A DNA stretch of 64,000 bases from Mytilus edulis (lineage: Eukaryota; Mollusca; Bivalvia; Mytilida; Mytilidae): contig NC_092357.1 in the NCBI RefSeq assembly GCF_963676685.1, positions 68,042,971-68,106,970 on the forward strand. The letters run 5' to 3'. The notes under the pieces were generated by a model. It made no database searches and had not been told where the DNA came from. It worked only from the letters and a program-made list of their open reading frames with translations. Within the stretch, counting starts at the first letter, position 1. Every line of letters starts with the position of its first letter. The translations under genes and the position numbers were made by a program. Of this stretch, positions 11,515 through 24,900 are shown one piece after another.

Positions 11515-11905
11515 ACCCACCATTTTTTTCTTTTAAAAATGTCCTGTACCAAGTCAGGAATATGGTCATTGTTATATTATAGTTCGTTTCTCTGTGTGTT
11601 ACATTTTAACGTTGCGTCGTTTGTTTTCTCTTATTTTTTAGTGTAAATTTAAATTGCGATAAGACGTGTCATGGTACTTATTTATCCCAAATTTATGTAT
11701 TTGGTTTTGATATTATATTTGTTATTCTCGTTGTTTTTTCTGATGCTTGGTCCGTTTCTGTGTGTGTTACATTGTAGTGTTGTGTCGTTGTTCTCCTCTT
11801 ATATTTAATACGTTTTCCTCAGTTTTAGTTTGTTACCCCGATTTTGTTTTTTGTCCATGGATTTATAAGTTTGAACAGTGGTATACTACTGTTGCCTTTA
11901 TTTAT
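11515..11905 (+). repeat. Dispersed repeat family B, copy
   Basis: Contains TGTACCAAGTCAGGAATATG, then TGTGTTACATTTTAACGTTG, then GTATACTACTGTTGCC. Related copies occur at about 19740-19905, 23035-23300, 26130-26270, 27535-27700, 31830-31920, 32225-32375 and 36185-36400. A reverse-orientation portion lies at 15385-15530. Confidence 0.8.
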
Positions 11906-12585
11906 TCATGAAGTTTAGTAACTTTCCGACAGGTTTTGATTTTCATTATCATCTATGCATATATTGCAAATGAAAGCTTTTTAAAATAGTGTATCACATT
12001 TTATTTTATGTTTACTACTTTTTGATTGATTTTGTTTCAAAGTCGTGTATCGTTTCTTTTGTTGTCTAGTATATATTATTGAAGTCCTAATCAAAGTATA
12101 CACTATAACCGCTAGTACAATGAATTAAGGAGCAAATTAAGACTGTACACTTGTTTATATATTAACAGTGTCTTAAATTGATAAACATATTGACACATGC
12201 TATAATAAATCTTGTCAATCACATTTGTTTTCAAGTTATGCCATGCTACCGTTCATTCTTATCAAACACAACGACAAATTATAATGATAGGTTTTATTCT
12301 CAATCAGCTTATGTGTCAACCATATAAATGTATATTCATTCTTAAAGCAACACACTGAAACAGAAGATAGTTGCATATAGATTTTCAGTTTCGCAAACAT
12401 ACATTATCAAGCAAACAGTACAAAAAATATCCCCTCTTAAGCTGTCTAAATGTGTAGACTATTTACACTAGTTTTGACCAAAAGCTCAAACCTTCAAAGG
12501 GTTCTACTCTCCCTAATGAAAATCAGTTCGTTAACTTCAAAAGTTTTATAAGGCGTATATGTAATGTGGTCATGTGGTTTTTGTT
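11906..12585 (-). other. Probable 3' untranslated and downstream region of the SLC4 gene
   Basis: AT-rich sequence after the stop. No single convincing polyadenylation site could be chosen among several AATAAA-like words on the minus strand. Confidence 0.4.
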
Positions 12586-12954
12586 TTACTCGTGCAATGT
12601 AGGTGGTGGTATAGCAAGTAGAGATGGCCTTCGTGTTTTTCTTTTGTCAAATATTTCTTGATTTCTTATACCGTCTGTATTGTCTTGTGACAACGACCTA
12701 TTTAAACAGGAAACAGATAACTGAAAATCACTATTTATAGAACGTTCACTTGACTTTCGGTAAGTTTTTTCATCGGGAAGTGTCATTAATGAAATCTTTC
12801 TTTGGCGTTTATCAAAAGCATGCAAGTTATGGGTATTCATTGCAGTTTCGTCAACACTTGGTAGATGAGGACGAAATCCCATGTTGGTTGATGCTGGCAG
12901 TGATTTACATCTTTCTCTTCTTGCTGAAACAGACTCTCTCCTTCGTTTATTGTC
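12586..12954 (-). CDS. SLC4-like: SLC4 gene coding exon 18 (C-terminal tail and stop)
   Basis: Residues 956-1077. A basic, Ser-rich cytosolic tail that contains a short motif twice: [14 protein letters not shown] (1002-1015) and [15 protein letters not shown] (1057-1071). RRPS and RKIS fit basophilic kinase sites of the PKA type. The tail ends TLHE and a stop. The same motif ends the second copy at 55993-56307. Confidence 0.88.
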   Translation of the reverse strand, partial: DNKRRRESVSARRERCKSLPASTNMGFRPHLPSVDETAMNTHNLHAFDKRQRKISLMTLPDEKTYRKSSERSINSDFQLSVSCLNRSLSQDNTDGIRNQEIFDKRKTRRPSLLAIPPPTLHE

Positions 12955-15900
12955 CTGTAAAAAGAATTCTTTGTTATAAATATTCCAGAATCGTATTCGT
13001 GATGAAAAATAATAAATATGTCAATAAACTTTTGCTCATAAAAGTACTCATTAGAGCAAAGCAGTAAATTAATATCTTTAAATATTGGACGTATGATTAA
13101 GATTCATTTGTATAAATTACATTGAACAAATTGATTTTAATTTCTTAATATCTGCCCCGCTGTTTGAGAAAAGAGAAATTGCTTCTCTATACTAAATATC
13201 AATAATAAAAGACATGTGTTAAACATTGATCGATAAAGACAATAACGAACAAGGAACATGGTGGAACAAAAAACATAAAGAAGTTAACTCTTGAAGTAAA
13301 AGATTAAATTACATAATGTTAGTAAGAGAAAGCAAGCTCCCTAATGTTACAAACTTGTGTTTGTAAATTGTTTCTAAATAAATTATGCCTGTAAATTATG
13401 TGTTTTAATTTTTTTCAATCTTTCTATTTTTGAGGACAGGTAAATATTTTGTTAAAATTGTAGGAATATTAAACAGCCAAATACACTTTAGTCAAAGTAT
13501 TGGGTATCCTATTAAACTGGTAAAACAAATGAGAATGCAAATGAGGAATATGTCAAACAACCCGACCAAAGAGCAGGCTTCAGCCAAAGGCTACCAATTG
13601 GTCTTCAACGCAGTGAGAAAATCCAACACCCGAGTGTGGTTCTCAGCTGACCCCTAAATATAATTGTGTTCAGTGAAGACTATATTTAGTTACACGACCA
13701 TATTTATATCCGAAGTACATGAATGACAACTAATTGATTACACAAGATGGGCATGTCTACAAAACATTTCTCATAACTTTATTTAATATTTACAATATTT
13801 TTTTCTTTTTCAATTTCCTTCTTTTTAGGTGGTGATCCGTCTAACCATTTTAATTCATTCTCCGAGAAAAAATAATCCATCGCTTTTCTGACAAAGCATG
13901 TTGCTAGAACCTTTTAAAAAAAGAAAACGAATGATTATCTTATATCCGATGAAAATACTTATATTATAAACTATGATTGTAAGGCATATATAATACATTC
14001 TGGTGCATTTGCTTCAAGTCATGGTAATATTGTTATAAAATGAAGAGTATTTAGTTTTTTGCAAGGTTGATTTATTTCCTCTGCTCGTTGGAAAATTTTG
14101 TTTACAAATACAGCAAAAACAAATATGCTATTTCACGACTGTTATATCATCCATCAAACAAACTTGGTGTTAACAATTGTTATTACGCTGCAATCATTGG
14201 TCTTAGTACAGGTACTGTTGATTTATTTATTATCGTCGGAATTATTTTTCGTTGAGTTAGGAAACAACATATTTTCGTGGATAATTGATCTCGTCGAATT
14301 GACAAAGTTTACATATAAGTATATACACATAATAACATATGTAATTGTTGAATATTCATTTTTACCTATACCCACGAAATGAAATCGGTTTCAAACAAAT
14401 TATATTGGATCCACAGTATCCCGTATCTTTTTCGTTCTTTTTATGGTATTTTGTAAAGTTGAAGGTGATCTAATAATCTGTTAAAAAATCAAAACGAATG
14501 GACAAGAACTGTCATATTCCTGACTTGGTACAGGAATTTTCAAATGTACATCTTTTTTTAAATGGTGTGCTCTTACATCACTGTCCCATGTTAGGGTATT
14601 GTTTTACCCCGTCATATGCTAAAAGTGCCTGTCCTAAGTCTAAGCAAGATACATCTATATTAATATGGTGTGCTCTTGCATCACTGTCCCATGTTAGGGT
14701 ATTGTTTAACTTCGTCACATGCTGTAGGTACGCCTGTTATAAGTCTTAGCAAATAATTCAATGGTTGTCATGTGTTGCTGCATATCATTTTCTTTTTAGT
14801 TCATTGATTTTGACATTGATAAGACCGTTAGTTGAATTGTTTTTACATTTTTTTTAATTTCTGGGCCTTTAATAGTCTACTCTGCTGTATGAGTTTTGTT
14901 CATTGTTGAAAGCCGTATGGTTACCTTTAGTGTTTGATTTGTATGTCATTTGGTCTCTATTGGACTGTTATCTCATCGGAAATCATATCAAGGATTTAAG
15001 CTCCTTTTTTTTAGAGAGATATTCGGATTCCTCTGGTTTCATCCATGTAATATCACTAAAAAGATACCTACTAAATCCTATTTTTTTTTACAAAGTTCAA
15101 TTACGCATTGTTTAAAACGTCATCTTTGAAAATCAAATAATCCTTGTTACTTATTCATAGTTTTTGAAATAAAAAAGGTACCAATGTTAAATAAAGACAA
15201 ATGTAGAGAGAATCATATCCTACCGTTTCTAATCCTCATATCCCGACAACAAGCCCACGGATCTTTAACTTAATTTTTTTTACATCCTTTGTTATATGTA
15301 TTGTATTTCTAACAGCTTTTTAAAAGCTTGTTATTGTCACAAAGGGCAGCGAACATCATTTGTTTTCCTAGCATAACTAAATAAAGACAACAGTAGTATA
15401 CCGCTGTTAAAAATTCATAAATCGATTGAGAAAAAAAAACAAATCCGGTTCACAAATTAAAACTGAGGGAAACGCATCAAATATAAGAGGAGAACTACAA
15501 CACAACAGAAAACAACAGTAAAATGTAAACAAATATTAAATATATGACTACTTACCATCACAGGAAAAATTATTGATATCTCATGAATACTTTTAACAGC
15601 CCATAAAACACCCAAACAAATTATTTGAATGAATGTGAAAAGATGAACCTTCGTCAATGGAACATGTCGTAGATATTCATAATCAGGCTGGTATTTTGGT
15701 GGAATAAATATGATTTTTATTCGTTGAACTAGCTGAAAAAAAATCATACTAATGATACATTATCATGCAGTACCCATATACAGAGAAAAATCTTGATATG
15801 TTGTTTTGTCAAATTACCGTTTTTAGATCTCAATATTGGAATGGGTAAAGAAAGAATTTTTCCTTATAGGTAATGAAACAATAATTCCATTCTTATGAAG

Positions 15901-18900
15901 GTTATGTTATGCATTAATTAGGGGAACGATAGGCAGTTCGAAACAAATTCGAATTGTATTCACTTGAAAATAACATAAGCAATTGCTAGTTGGATCACAT
16001 GTATATCATTAACCGTTGATTTAAATAAGCACAGTGTTACATAGTAACAGTAAACCTAAATTTGTTGGTCTCTCCATTAGAGTCAAAACTTTAAAATGAA
16101 TTTAAATAGGCTAGGATGTACCATATAGGTATTATTTTCGGGGGTGTAAAAAAGGTATACGAAATATTTTGGCGGTAATTATTAATTTGGCGGATCCCTA
16201 ACTTTTATCCATTCCTGCTCATCATACATGTGCACTTTTGAATTTGAGGAATTTATTTAGATGATTTTGTTCTTTTCGCGAAAATAAGCAAACATTTACA
16301 CCCCGCGAAAATAACACACTATCATCTGTATATGGATATAAATGTTTTATTTAAAATTGTAGGGGGAACAGAAGTGTTCGGAGATAAGCACCGACCATTG
16401 ATAGGAATACTGACAATCCTAGTCATTCAATATTGGAGTTAAACCCACCTACCACGTGTCAGATTAGTACTCTTCCTCAAAGTAGGCCACCCCAAGGGTG
16501 ACTGGGGTATAGAAATATGGTCGCTTGGTCTTCTCCCGACCGGCAGTAAAACGCTTGCTGAAGTGGGGCGTCCGTTTGACTGTGCGGGATGTATCAAGTT
16601 CGCAGTCACGTCCGTCAGAAGGGGACGTTAAATCCGATGCCTCGTGTAAAGAGAGTGCCACGCTCTTTGCACGTTAAGAACCCTTGCAACAACTCTTTGA
16701 GGGGTCCGTAGGTGGCCTGTTGCAAGGCAAAATTTCTGTCCCTATCCAATATATCCTCATTTTCCAATGGCAGTCCAAATTTCCCCGACCATCATCCTAG
16801 ATGGCCTCTATTACAACAACCTACCTATTGTATTTATTGTGAACTTGTTCTCGTCCTGAATATGCATGAAATATTTGCCACTGGACGTTAAGCAACCAAC
16901 AATCAATCAATCAATCAAAGTAGGCAGGCTAGTGATATGGTAGTTTGACTAATTATACCAAATAGCGAGTAAGATCCCTATATATCAGGACGGCCTCTAC
17001 TTACAAATGTTCTATCATTTATTTAATTCATTTAAATTGCAAATACAATGCAACAAAACTCTATTTTGATGTCGTGTATTTGACCTCGTGTGTAAATTTT
17101 GTATAAGAACAAAAAAGTCTAACATCTAAGGCTTAATTCAAATGAACAAAGCCAAATAAAGTAAGAAGTTGGAGGCCAGCGAGAACTCCAAATTCCGAAG
17201 AGTTTTCTAAAATACACGCCTTGATGTTCGCCTTTCAGGTGTTTCGGATTACGTAATAGCATTAAATCACTCACTCAAAATTCTGTTCAAAGATATGTAA
17301 CAAACATTATAAGATAGCTAACCTGCATTCCTTTCAGTGAAGCAACACCCATGTAAAGAAACACACCATATAGTACTGGCATTGGTATGAACTATAAAAA
17401 CATAGAAATTTAGATCAATATAAATTAATAAAACATTCCATGCATGGCATTTGTGCAATCCACCTTAAGGTAAGGGGAATGTAACATTAATTTTATATTT
17501 TGTTCCCCGTGAAATGATGATTTGTTGTAAACACTACAGACATGTGAGAGTTTAAAATTGTGCCTGAGTCTTTATTTGTGTTCTTCTGTCTATAGCCCTT
17601 ACTCATGTAACTAATAACGAAAGGATATTTTGGTCCAGATTTTGTTTTAAATTGCGATTCCAACTCTAGTCATGCACTATTTTAAAGTAAAACAGTTTAG
17701 TTGAATAATGTTGAATAAATTAAAGAAAAATGCAAAAATACACATACCTTGAGAACAGAAGTTATAAGAACAGCGAATCCACTAAGTATTCCCACAAGTA
17801 ATGCTGTTACCCTTTGTTCCCTATAAACACGATAAATATTTTAAGACTTTATTGTCATCGGCATCACCAAAACGGGATACAATACTCTGTTGGGTGAAGG
17901 ATTATATTTCTGTCATAAGGTTACGTGACTTATACATGTGCATTATATTATAAGTTACATAGATATATATGGGGTCAATACATGCCTTATATATCGTATT
18001 AGATCAATAGAACACTGTGTTAGAAATTTATCATACCGTTTATCTTAACATGTAACACGTCGACAAATGGTCTATCAAAGTAATCAAGTCTTAATATTGA
18101 AAAGAACAAACTTGCATTAACCTATACAAATACAAACGCCAAAATCAACAACTTGTTTTTAATGTGTTTTCTGCATTTCTTTCAATCGTTCATCATTAAT
18201 TTCTTCGTCTGTTAAAAGACTTTTGGATTTTCCTCAACACCTTGTTGTGTTTACAAACGGATGTAACATCACTACTAACCCAATATAAAACATACACGTA
18301 TTCACGTGGCCGTTTTTAACCAATCATATCCCTAGATATGTATAGGAGGGAAGATACTTTGACAGTCACATCCCTATGACTGTTATCGTCGATTTATCAT
18401 TAAATATGTCCATTTTTAGTTATTGAATAGTCGCGTCATTTCTTTCTTGCTTTGCATACTTTATCTTTTGATTAAACTCTCATATTTATATTTGATAATA
18501 TGAGAGGTAATTCTTCATGGGATTATTCCCCCTTGTCCATGATTAAGCTTCTCAATTACCTAACACCAAGGAACGTTGGTTTCTCTCCTGGAGCAGCACA
18601 CTCCGATTCTCTTGTTAAACTCTTAATGTGCGCCAGCGCCGACACGGTGGCTGCAACATACCATGGAAGTCCAAATAACGAAAGAACCACTATCAATATA
18701 CCAAGAATTAGCATATCTAAATGGTAGCCTCCTCCTTTCTAAAAAAAAACCACAAATAATTGAAGGTTGCTAACGAAATCTAGGTACCAAATAAAACATA
18801 TGTTTAAGTCTTATTCAAATATGACGAGCTTCTTTCGCTTTGAAAACAAAAACGTGAAATTTATAAACCAAGCACTGACTCAGAGATGTACATGGCAATG

Positions 18901-21900
18901 GCAGTTACAATATTCCTCTCACGTAAATACAGAATGTTGCGGGGTTAGATAGGTAAGCGGGATCCCAACCTCCCCTAACCTGGGACAGTGGTATACCAAT
19001 CCAACATAAGAACAATTATAAAAATCAGTTGAAAAAGGCTTAACTCATCAGATTGATAAAAATAAAACAAACCCTAAGTTTATGAGCTGGTCGATTAACA
19101 ATAACAGCTGTTATTTGCTGATCCATGAATATCAGGATTGTTGTCAATAGTGCTGGGATAGCTGCTACTAATATTAACCACCAGGGATTTTTATCACTCC
19201 AAGGATTTATGAACCAGCCACGGGCAGCATTACTAGGCTGAAATTAAAATATATATTACTGTGGGTTTCATTTTTTTCGTGGGTATCGATTTTAGTAGAT
19301 TGAGGAAAACATTTAATTTCGCAGAATTTGATTTCGTGATTTCTTCAAACTTCGCATATACAGCCTATCGAAAATGTGTATATTGTTGAACATTTAAATT
19401 CGTGGTTCACCTATACAAACGAAGCCTGCGAAAATTGGTATCCAACGAAAAATAACGAATTCTCAGTACTGTGTTAATGTTCCATTTCTATCCTTTAAAA
19501 TGTTAACTAAATGTTTGTTTATTTCTCGCTATCATCATTTTTCATACTCTTATGGCAGATATTTGTTCAGATAATTCATTTTGTATGACATTGCAAGACG
19601 TCAAAAGCTGATATTAAGTATGAGTTTTGTTCCCTGTAGCAAATGATTATTTAGGGTATTGACTCAATATGTTTGTTATTGTGGCTCCTTTTTGTCAATA
19701 AAACGGTATTTTATGCAACTGTCATACAAGTTAGATGTTTAATCTACCATTTCCTACACCTATACCAAGTCAGGAATATGACAATTGTTATTTATTCGTT
19801 TTATGTATATGAGCTTTTGATTTTCCCATTTGCGTGGGTACATTCCGTTTAGAATTTTCCTCGGAGTTTCGTTTTTTTGTTATTTCACTTTTTGTCGAGT
19901 AATATCACTAATACCTTTAAGGTTGTGTCTAGTTTATTCATTCTAAATATTTAGCAATGATAGAACATTTTGAATAATCCGTGCTCTTTATCAACAAGAC
20001 CTTAATATCATGCATACCTTAAACTCAACTTTCACAATTTTTTCATACTCCTAAGGCAAATATTTGTTCAAATAATTTATTGTGTATGACATGGCAAGAT
20101 AGAGAGAACTGGTACTAGGTATTATATATGTTTCCTGTAGTGAAAATTATTTACAATATGCGAAATTGGGTATTATTGTTATGTCTCTTTTCAGTAATAT
20201 CAGCAATAGCTTTAATGATGTCTCCTGTTTATTCATTCTGAATGTTTAGCAATAAGAAAACATTTTAAATAATCTTCATCAACAAGACCTCAATATCATG
20301 CATACCTTAATAGAGACTCGTGGTGTAGTGGTTAGTGCATCGGACTACTAACACAAATGTTCCTGGTTCGATTCCCGTTTCGAAATGTAAATTTCAGGGA
20401 CTAAATTTTTGGTTCTCCTTTGAAACCGTTTGCTAATATGGTCTTGAGAAAACGATGATAGTCCGTCGGAAAGACGATAAATGGCTGACCCGTGTTAAGA
20501 GAGAGCCATATATCTTGCATGTTAAAGACACCATGGACACGCTTGTAAATCTCGATAAAGAGCAGGCTAATGCCGCTACAAGGCAGCACTCGCACCCTCA
20601 AAGTGGGAAGGGATTAATATTAGTTGCAAAACTTTTTTCCAAATCCACTATAACATGTATAAATAAATATGTTTAAACCTGCATACCTTAAACTCAGCAG
20701 GAACTGATAGTTTTTGTGTCGGGACGCCAACTAATGCGTCAACTACCACCATAGATATGATGGACAGTAAAACTCCAAAGTCACTGATAGTACGTCTTAC
20801 CTACAAGAATAGGAATTATATAATTGAGCGAAAATACAAAGCGAGAAGGGAAAAAAATAGAAAGAACCATATTAACATTCCAACCAAGTCATAAAAAAAG
20901 CAATAACAATCTCAACAAAACTGTTATTACATGTTCTAATGAAATGTACGAAGTTTAAAAGATTAAAATGAATATAACTAAAAGAAAACAGTAATAAAAA
21001 AAAACCTCATACACATTCCAAAGTAAGTAATCTCTTCCAAAGCTTCCCGAACGCCTTCATTGATTCTTAATTTTTCGGGATAACTGCGGTTCATAACACG
21101 ATTTTTCTTTTCCATGCACATGAATATGAATAACATTTATTTAGTAGAAGTGTATATTCGTATTGTAAAAAGTAAAATCACAAAAATACTGAACTTAGAG
21201 GAAGATCAATTGGGAAAGTCCATAATCACATGGCAAAATCAAATAACAAAACGCATCAAAAACGAATGGACAAATACTGTCATATTCCTGACTTGGTACA
21301 GGCATTTTCAAATGTAGAAAATGGTGGATTAAACCTGGTTCTATAGCGCTAACCCTCTCACTTTAATGACAGTCTCATCAATTTCCGATATTTTTACATT
21401 GATGCGTAATGAATGAAAGATTAGGCCACACCAATTTAATTTCTTGTTCTACGGATTTTTGGACTCCAAAATGTGGGGCGAGCGAGCGTTTTGAAAATTT
21501 TAATAAAAAAATATTTAATTTGCAAATTTTTAAGGCGAAGCTTGAAAAGTAAAGGCAAGCGATTATAATTTTTTGTTTGTAAACATAAATAGTAGGTTTT
21601 GACAATATTAAAGCTTGATTTATAACTTGTACTTTGACATTTCTTTAATTTCTGAAGTATTTTTTCCCTGTTCACCAAGAAATAATTACATTTGGTCTAT
21701 GTATGTGTGACTGACAATGAGACAATTCTCCATCCAAGTCATAATCAGTTTGGGGACAATCGCTTAATGTTATAAGTATCCCTTTTACATGTTTTATGAG
21801 GGATCAATATAAGTTATAATATATATTTGTTTGTACAAAAGGGCTCATATTTTCTCAAAGAACTATATATCTATCTGGTATTAAATGGTCAAAACATGTC

Positions 21901-24900
21901 CAAGAATTTTGTAATATTCCTGGACTTTAACCATGTTAACACATTTACTTTAACAGTTTAATATTATTCAAAATAAGTGGACCCCTCTTTTAGAAAAAGT
22001 TGTTTAAAATATGATGGAACTCTCCTCTTTTTGAGTACAAATTTCTAAGTTTTCAAAGGTTTTGTATAGAACTATACAAATCCTTGGTATTTCTATTTTC
22101 TTTTCTACATTAGTAAAATGACCCCTTGTCTGAGGGAGGGTTGTTCTCAACCTGATAATAACAAACACAGGTCAAAGTATGGCCTTTTACACAGGACTTT
22201 GATACAGACCAAACAGTAGGCTATAAAGGACCCCAAAATTATTAGCGTACACAATTCGAACAGGAAAACCAACGATCTAATTTATATATCATGTATATAC
22301 AAACGGGAAAATACCAATGAACAACATCAACAAACGATAACTGCTGAACGACAGGCCCCTCAATCAATCAGGATAGGTGCATAAACATGCAGCGGCTATG
22401 GATAGTTTTGTTTCGCCAGCATACAATATAACTGCAGTTGAAGGCAAATCCTTCAGAAGTTCTTTGTATTTTATTCTAACAACAAACATTTTTTGATAGG
22501 GAATATAAGTAAGGGGGAAAGTAACCATCAATTATAAAATTATCAATTTTTTGTTCTTTACAGGTATTTCCGTGTTATTAATTTATATCGGAGCACTCCC
22601 GCTTTGGATATATAGGTTTCATGCTGAACCAAATATTCTCACAGATATTTACAAAGTGTGGTGGGGTGCTTTTATGTTTAAAATCGTTATATACAGGTTA
22701 GACTGTGATTTTAAAAACAAATGTTGATATCTTTTTATAATATTTACAAAAACAAACGGTGCGGGAAATGGACATGATTACATTTCCGGATGCGGGAAGC
22801 GGGAATATAAAAAAAATAAAAAAAATCTGTTTTGAAAAAAATAGGTGCGGGCGGGTCCGTCGAACAAGGAATCAGATTGGTGTGGCCTTAATTATAATTG
22901 ACATTTTTACCCTTTGTGTCTGTTTGTTTTGTTCGTGCATCATCGTCAATATAATGGAATACGACTGTCACGACTGTCATACAAGTAATAGGTTTAGCTA
23001 GCTATTTATCCACGTTCAATTCACCTATATCTACATTAGAAAATGCCTGTACCAAGTCAGGAATATGACAGTTGTTATTATTTTGTTTGATTTGTTTCCG
23101 ATTTTGATTTGCCATTTGATTAGGGACTTTCCTTTTTGAATTTCCTAGGAGTTTAGTATTATTTTCATTTTATTTTTGAACCGTCGATACATTTGGTGCC
23201 ACTTCATTTGGGTTAACCTTGATTCATAATATTTGAACATTAGTAGATAACGTTTATCTTAACGTTAATGATTTGAGTAATTTTCTACTGTTGCCTTTAC
23301 TGCATAAAGACTTGGTTACATTTCTGGAAAATGTTTACCTACGGTTTTGTAATGACATATTTTTAAGTAAAATAAAGTCGAACAATAATAAAAAAAAAAA
23401 CAATCAAATCCTACCTGGCAGCGCCAAACAAAACTAAAAGACAATACAGAAAATCGTACAATTGATCTACACGAGCCCCGCCAAAAATCGGGGCTCCACA
23501 TAAGAGCCTAGCCAAAAAGTGTTTTATGCACTATTAACTTTCATCTTGTTATTGTTGACCAATATAATGCGTATCTTTCTTCGCTGTGTTTTTTATGTTT
23601 CTATCTCTTGTGTCTTCTCTTACGATTATTTTTCATAATCCCAAAAAGTTCGATTCTTATTCAGAAGAGGGACGAAAAATACCAGAGTGATAGTCAAACT
23701 CAAAAATCGAAAATAAACTGACAAATCTTACCGTTGCAGTAGCAAATGTTCCTCCTTTGATATTAACTAAAAATATTGCAATTCCAAATGTTCCTAGGAA
23801 AAGTAAGCAGGACATAAAGAACACATTCGGCTCATACATTTTCTCGCTACATCCACTTCCGGTAAGATTACCGCCATATTCAGAACAGTAAGCCGGAAGC
23901 ACACTATTTTTTATAGTACCCGCATCATGAACTGAAATATTGAAATCCCGTTCATAGGCACTGTTGTTTGAGATGTTCGTTGTATATTCGGACACATTAA
24001 AATTATTTGATCTATTAAACGGTATTGTAAAATTTTCGCACACGCATGAATTAGTTGATGATGCATGGAAGTGAATCGGAAACTTGTCTTCAATCTTAAT
24101 TAAATTTTCAAAAGCTTGGAAAATGAAGATCAGTGCAATAAGGCATGCAAAACATTCTTCTGTAAACCGTGTGATGAATCGAACTAATGCACTTAAGTCT
24201 AGTGCAACGATGATGAAAATAATAAATGCTATCCATATTCCAACCCAGCATCTAAAAGGCATATAATCCCAATCTCTGTCCCTGAAAAATGAATAAGTAT
24301 TTCTATTTTACAAATATGTTGTTAATATTATATTACTCATTGCAGTTAAGAAAAGGATTTTATATTTTTATTTTTATTATTTCAACGCCACTTTTACTTA
24401 GGCTTTTGGTCTATTTCGTGACCTCCAGTTTTTATTGGTGGAGTAGAGTGCCCGGGCAAAAAACAACCAACCTTCGATAAGAAAACTGACAATTTAAGTC
24501 AATCAATATTGGAGTCGAGTGACTCAAACGAGCAGGATTCGATTTTACAACCTCAGTGTTAACTGGCTATTGTTTACAGTAGTAACTACTCAGACCATTC
24601 AGCCACCAAGGTCCCTTAAGAAAAGTAAATACACTATAACATGCATTATTGCAACGTTATTTTATCTTTTTTTTTGTTCTATTTAGCCTTAATTGACAAT
24701 TTTTACCGAAACTGTAAAATGCGTTTTTTTTTTAACTATTCTGTTTGTTTGTTTTCATCACACATTGTTGTAAATATAATGAAATTGTATGCTAATGAAA
24801 TATGAATAAGTTTTTTAGCTAACTCTAAAACCAGGCTAAATCCACCATTTTCTACATAAGCAAAAATATTTTTCACCGAGATATCTCGCTTTTCAATGTT

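Noticed and set aside
20312..20384. Functional tRNA gene
   Set aside because: Boxes A and B are good, but the stems do not pair convincingly and the sequence continues into a SINE body.
23657..23731. C-terminal extension of the large SLC4 frame ([11 protein letters not shown] and onward)
   Set aside because: It lies past a good donor at 23731. The joined frame continues into exon 11 with family-like residues, and the extension is repeat sequence.
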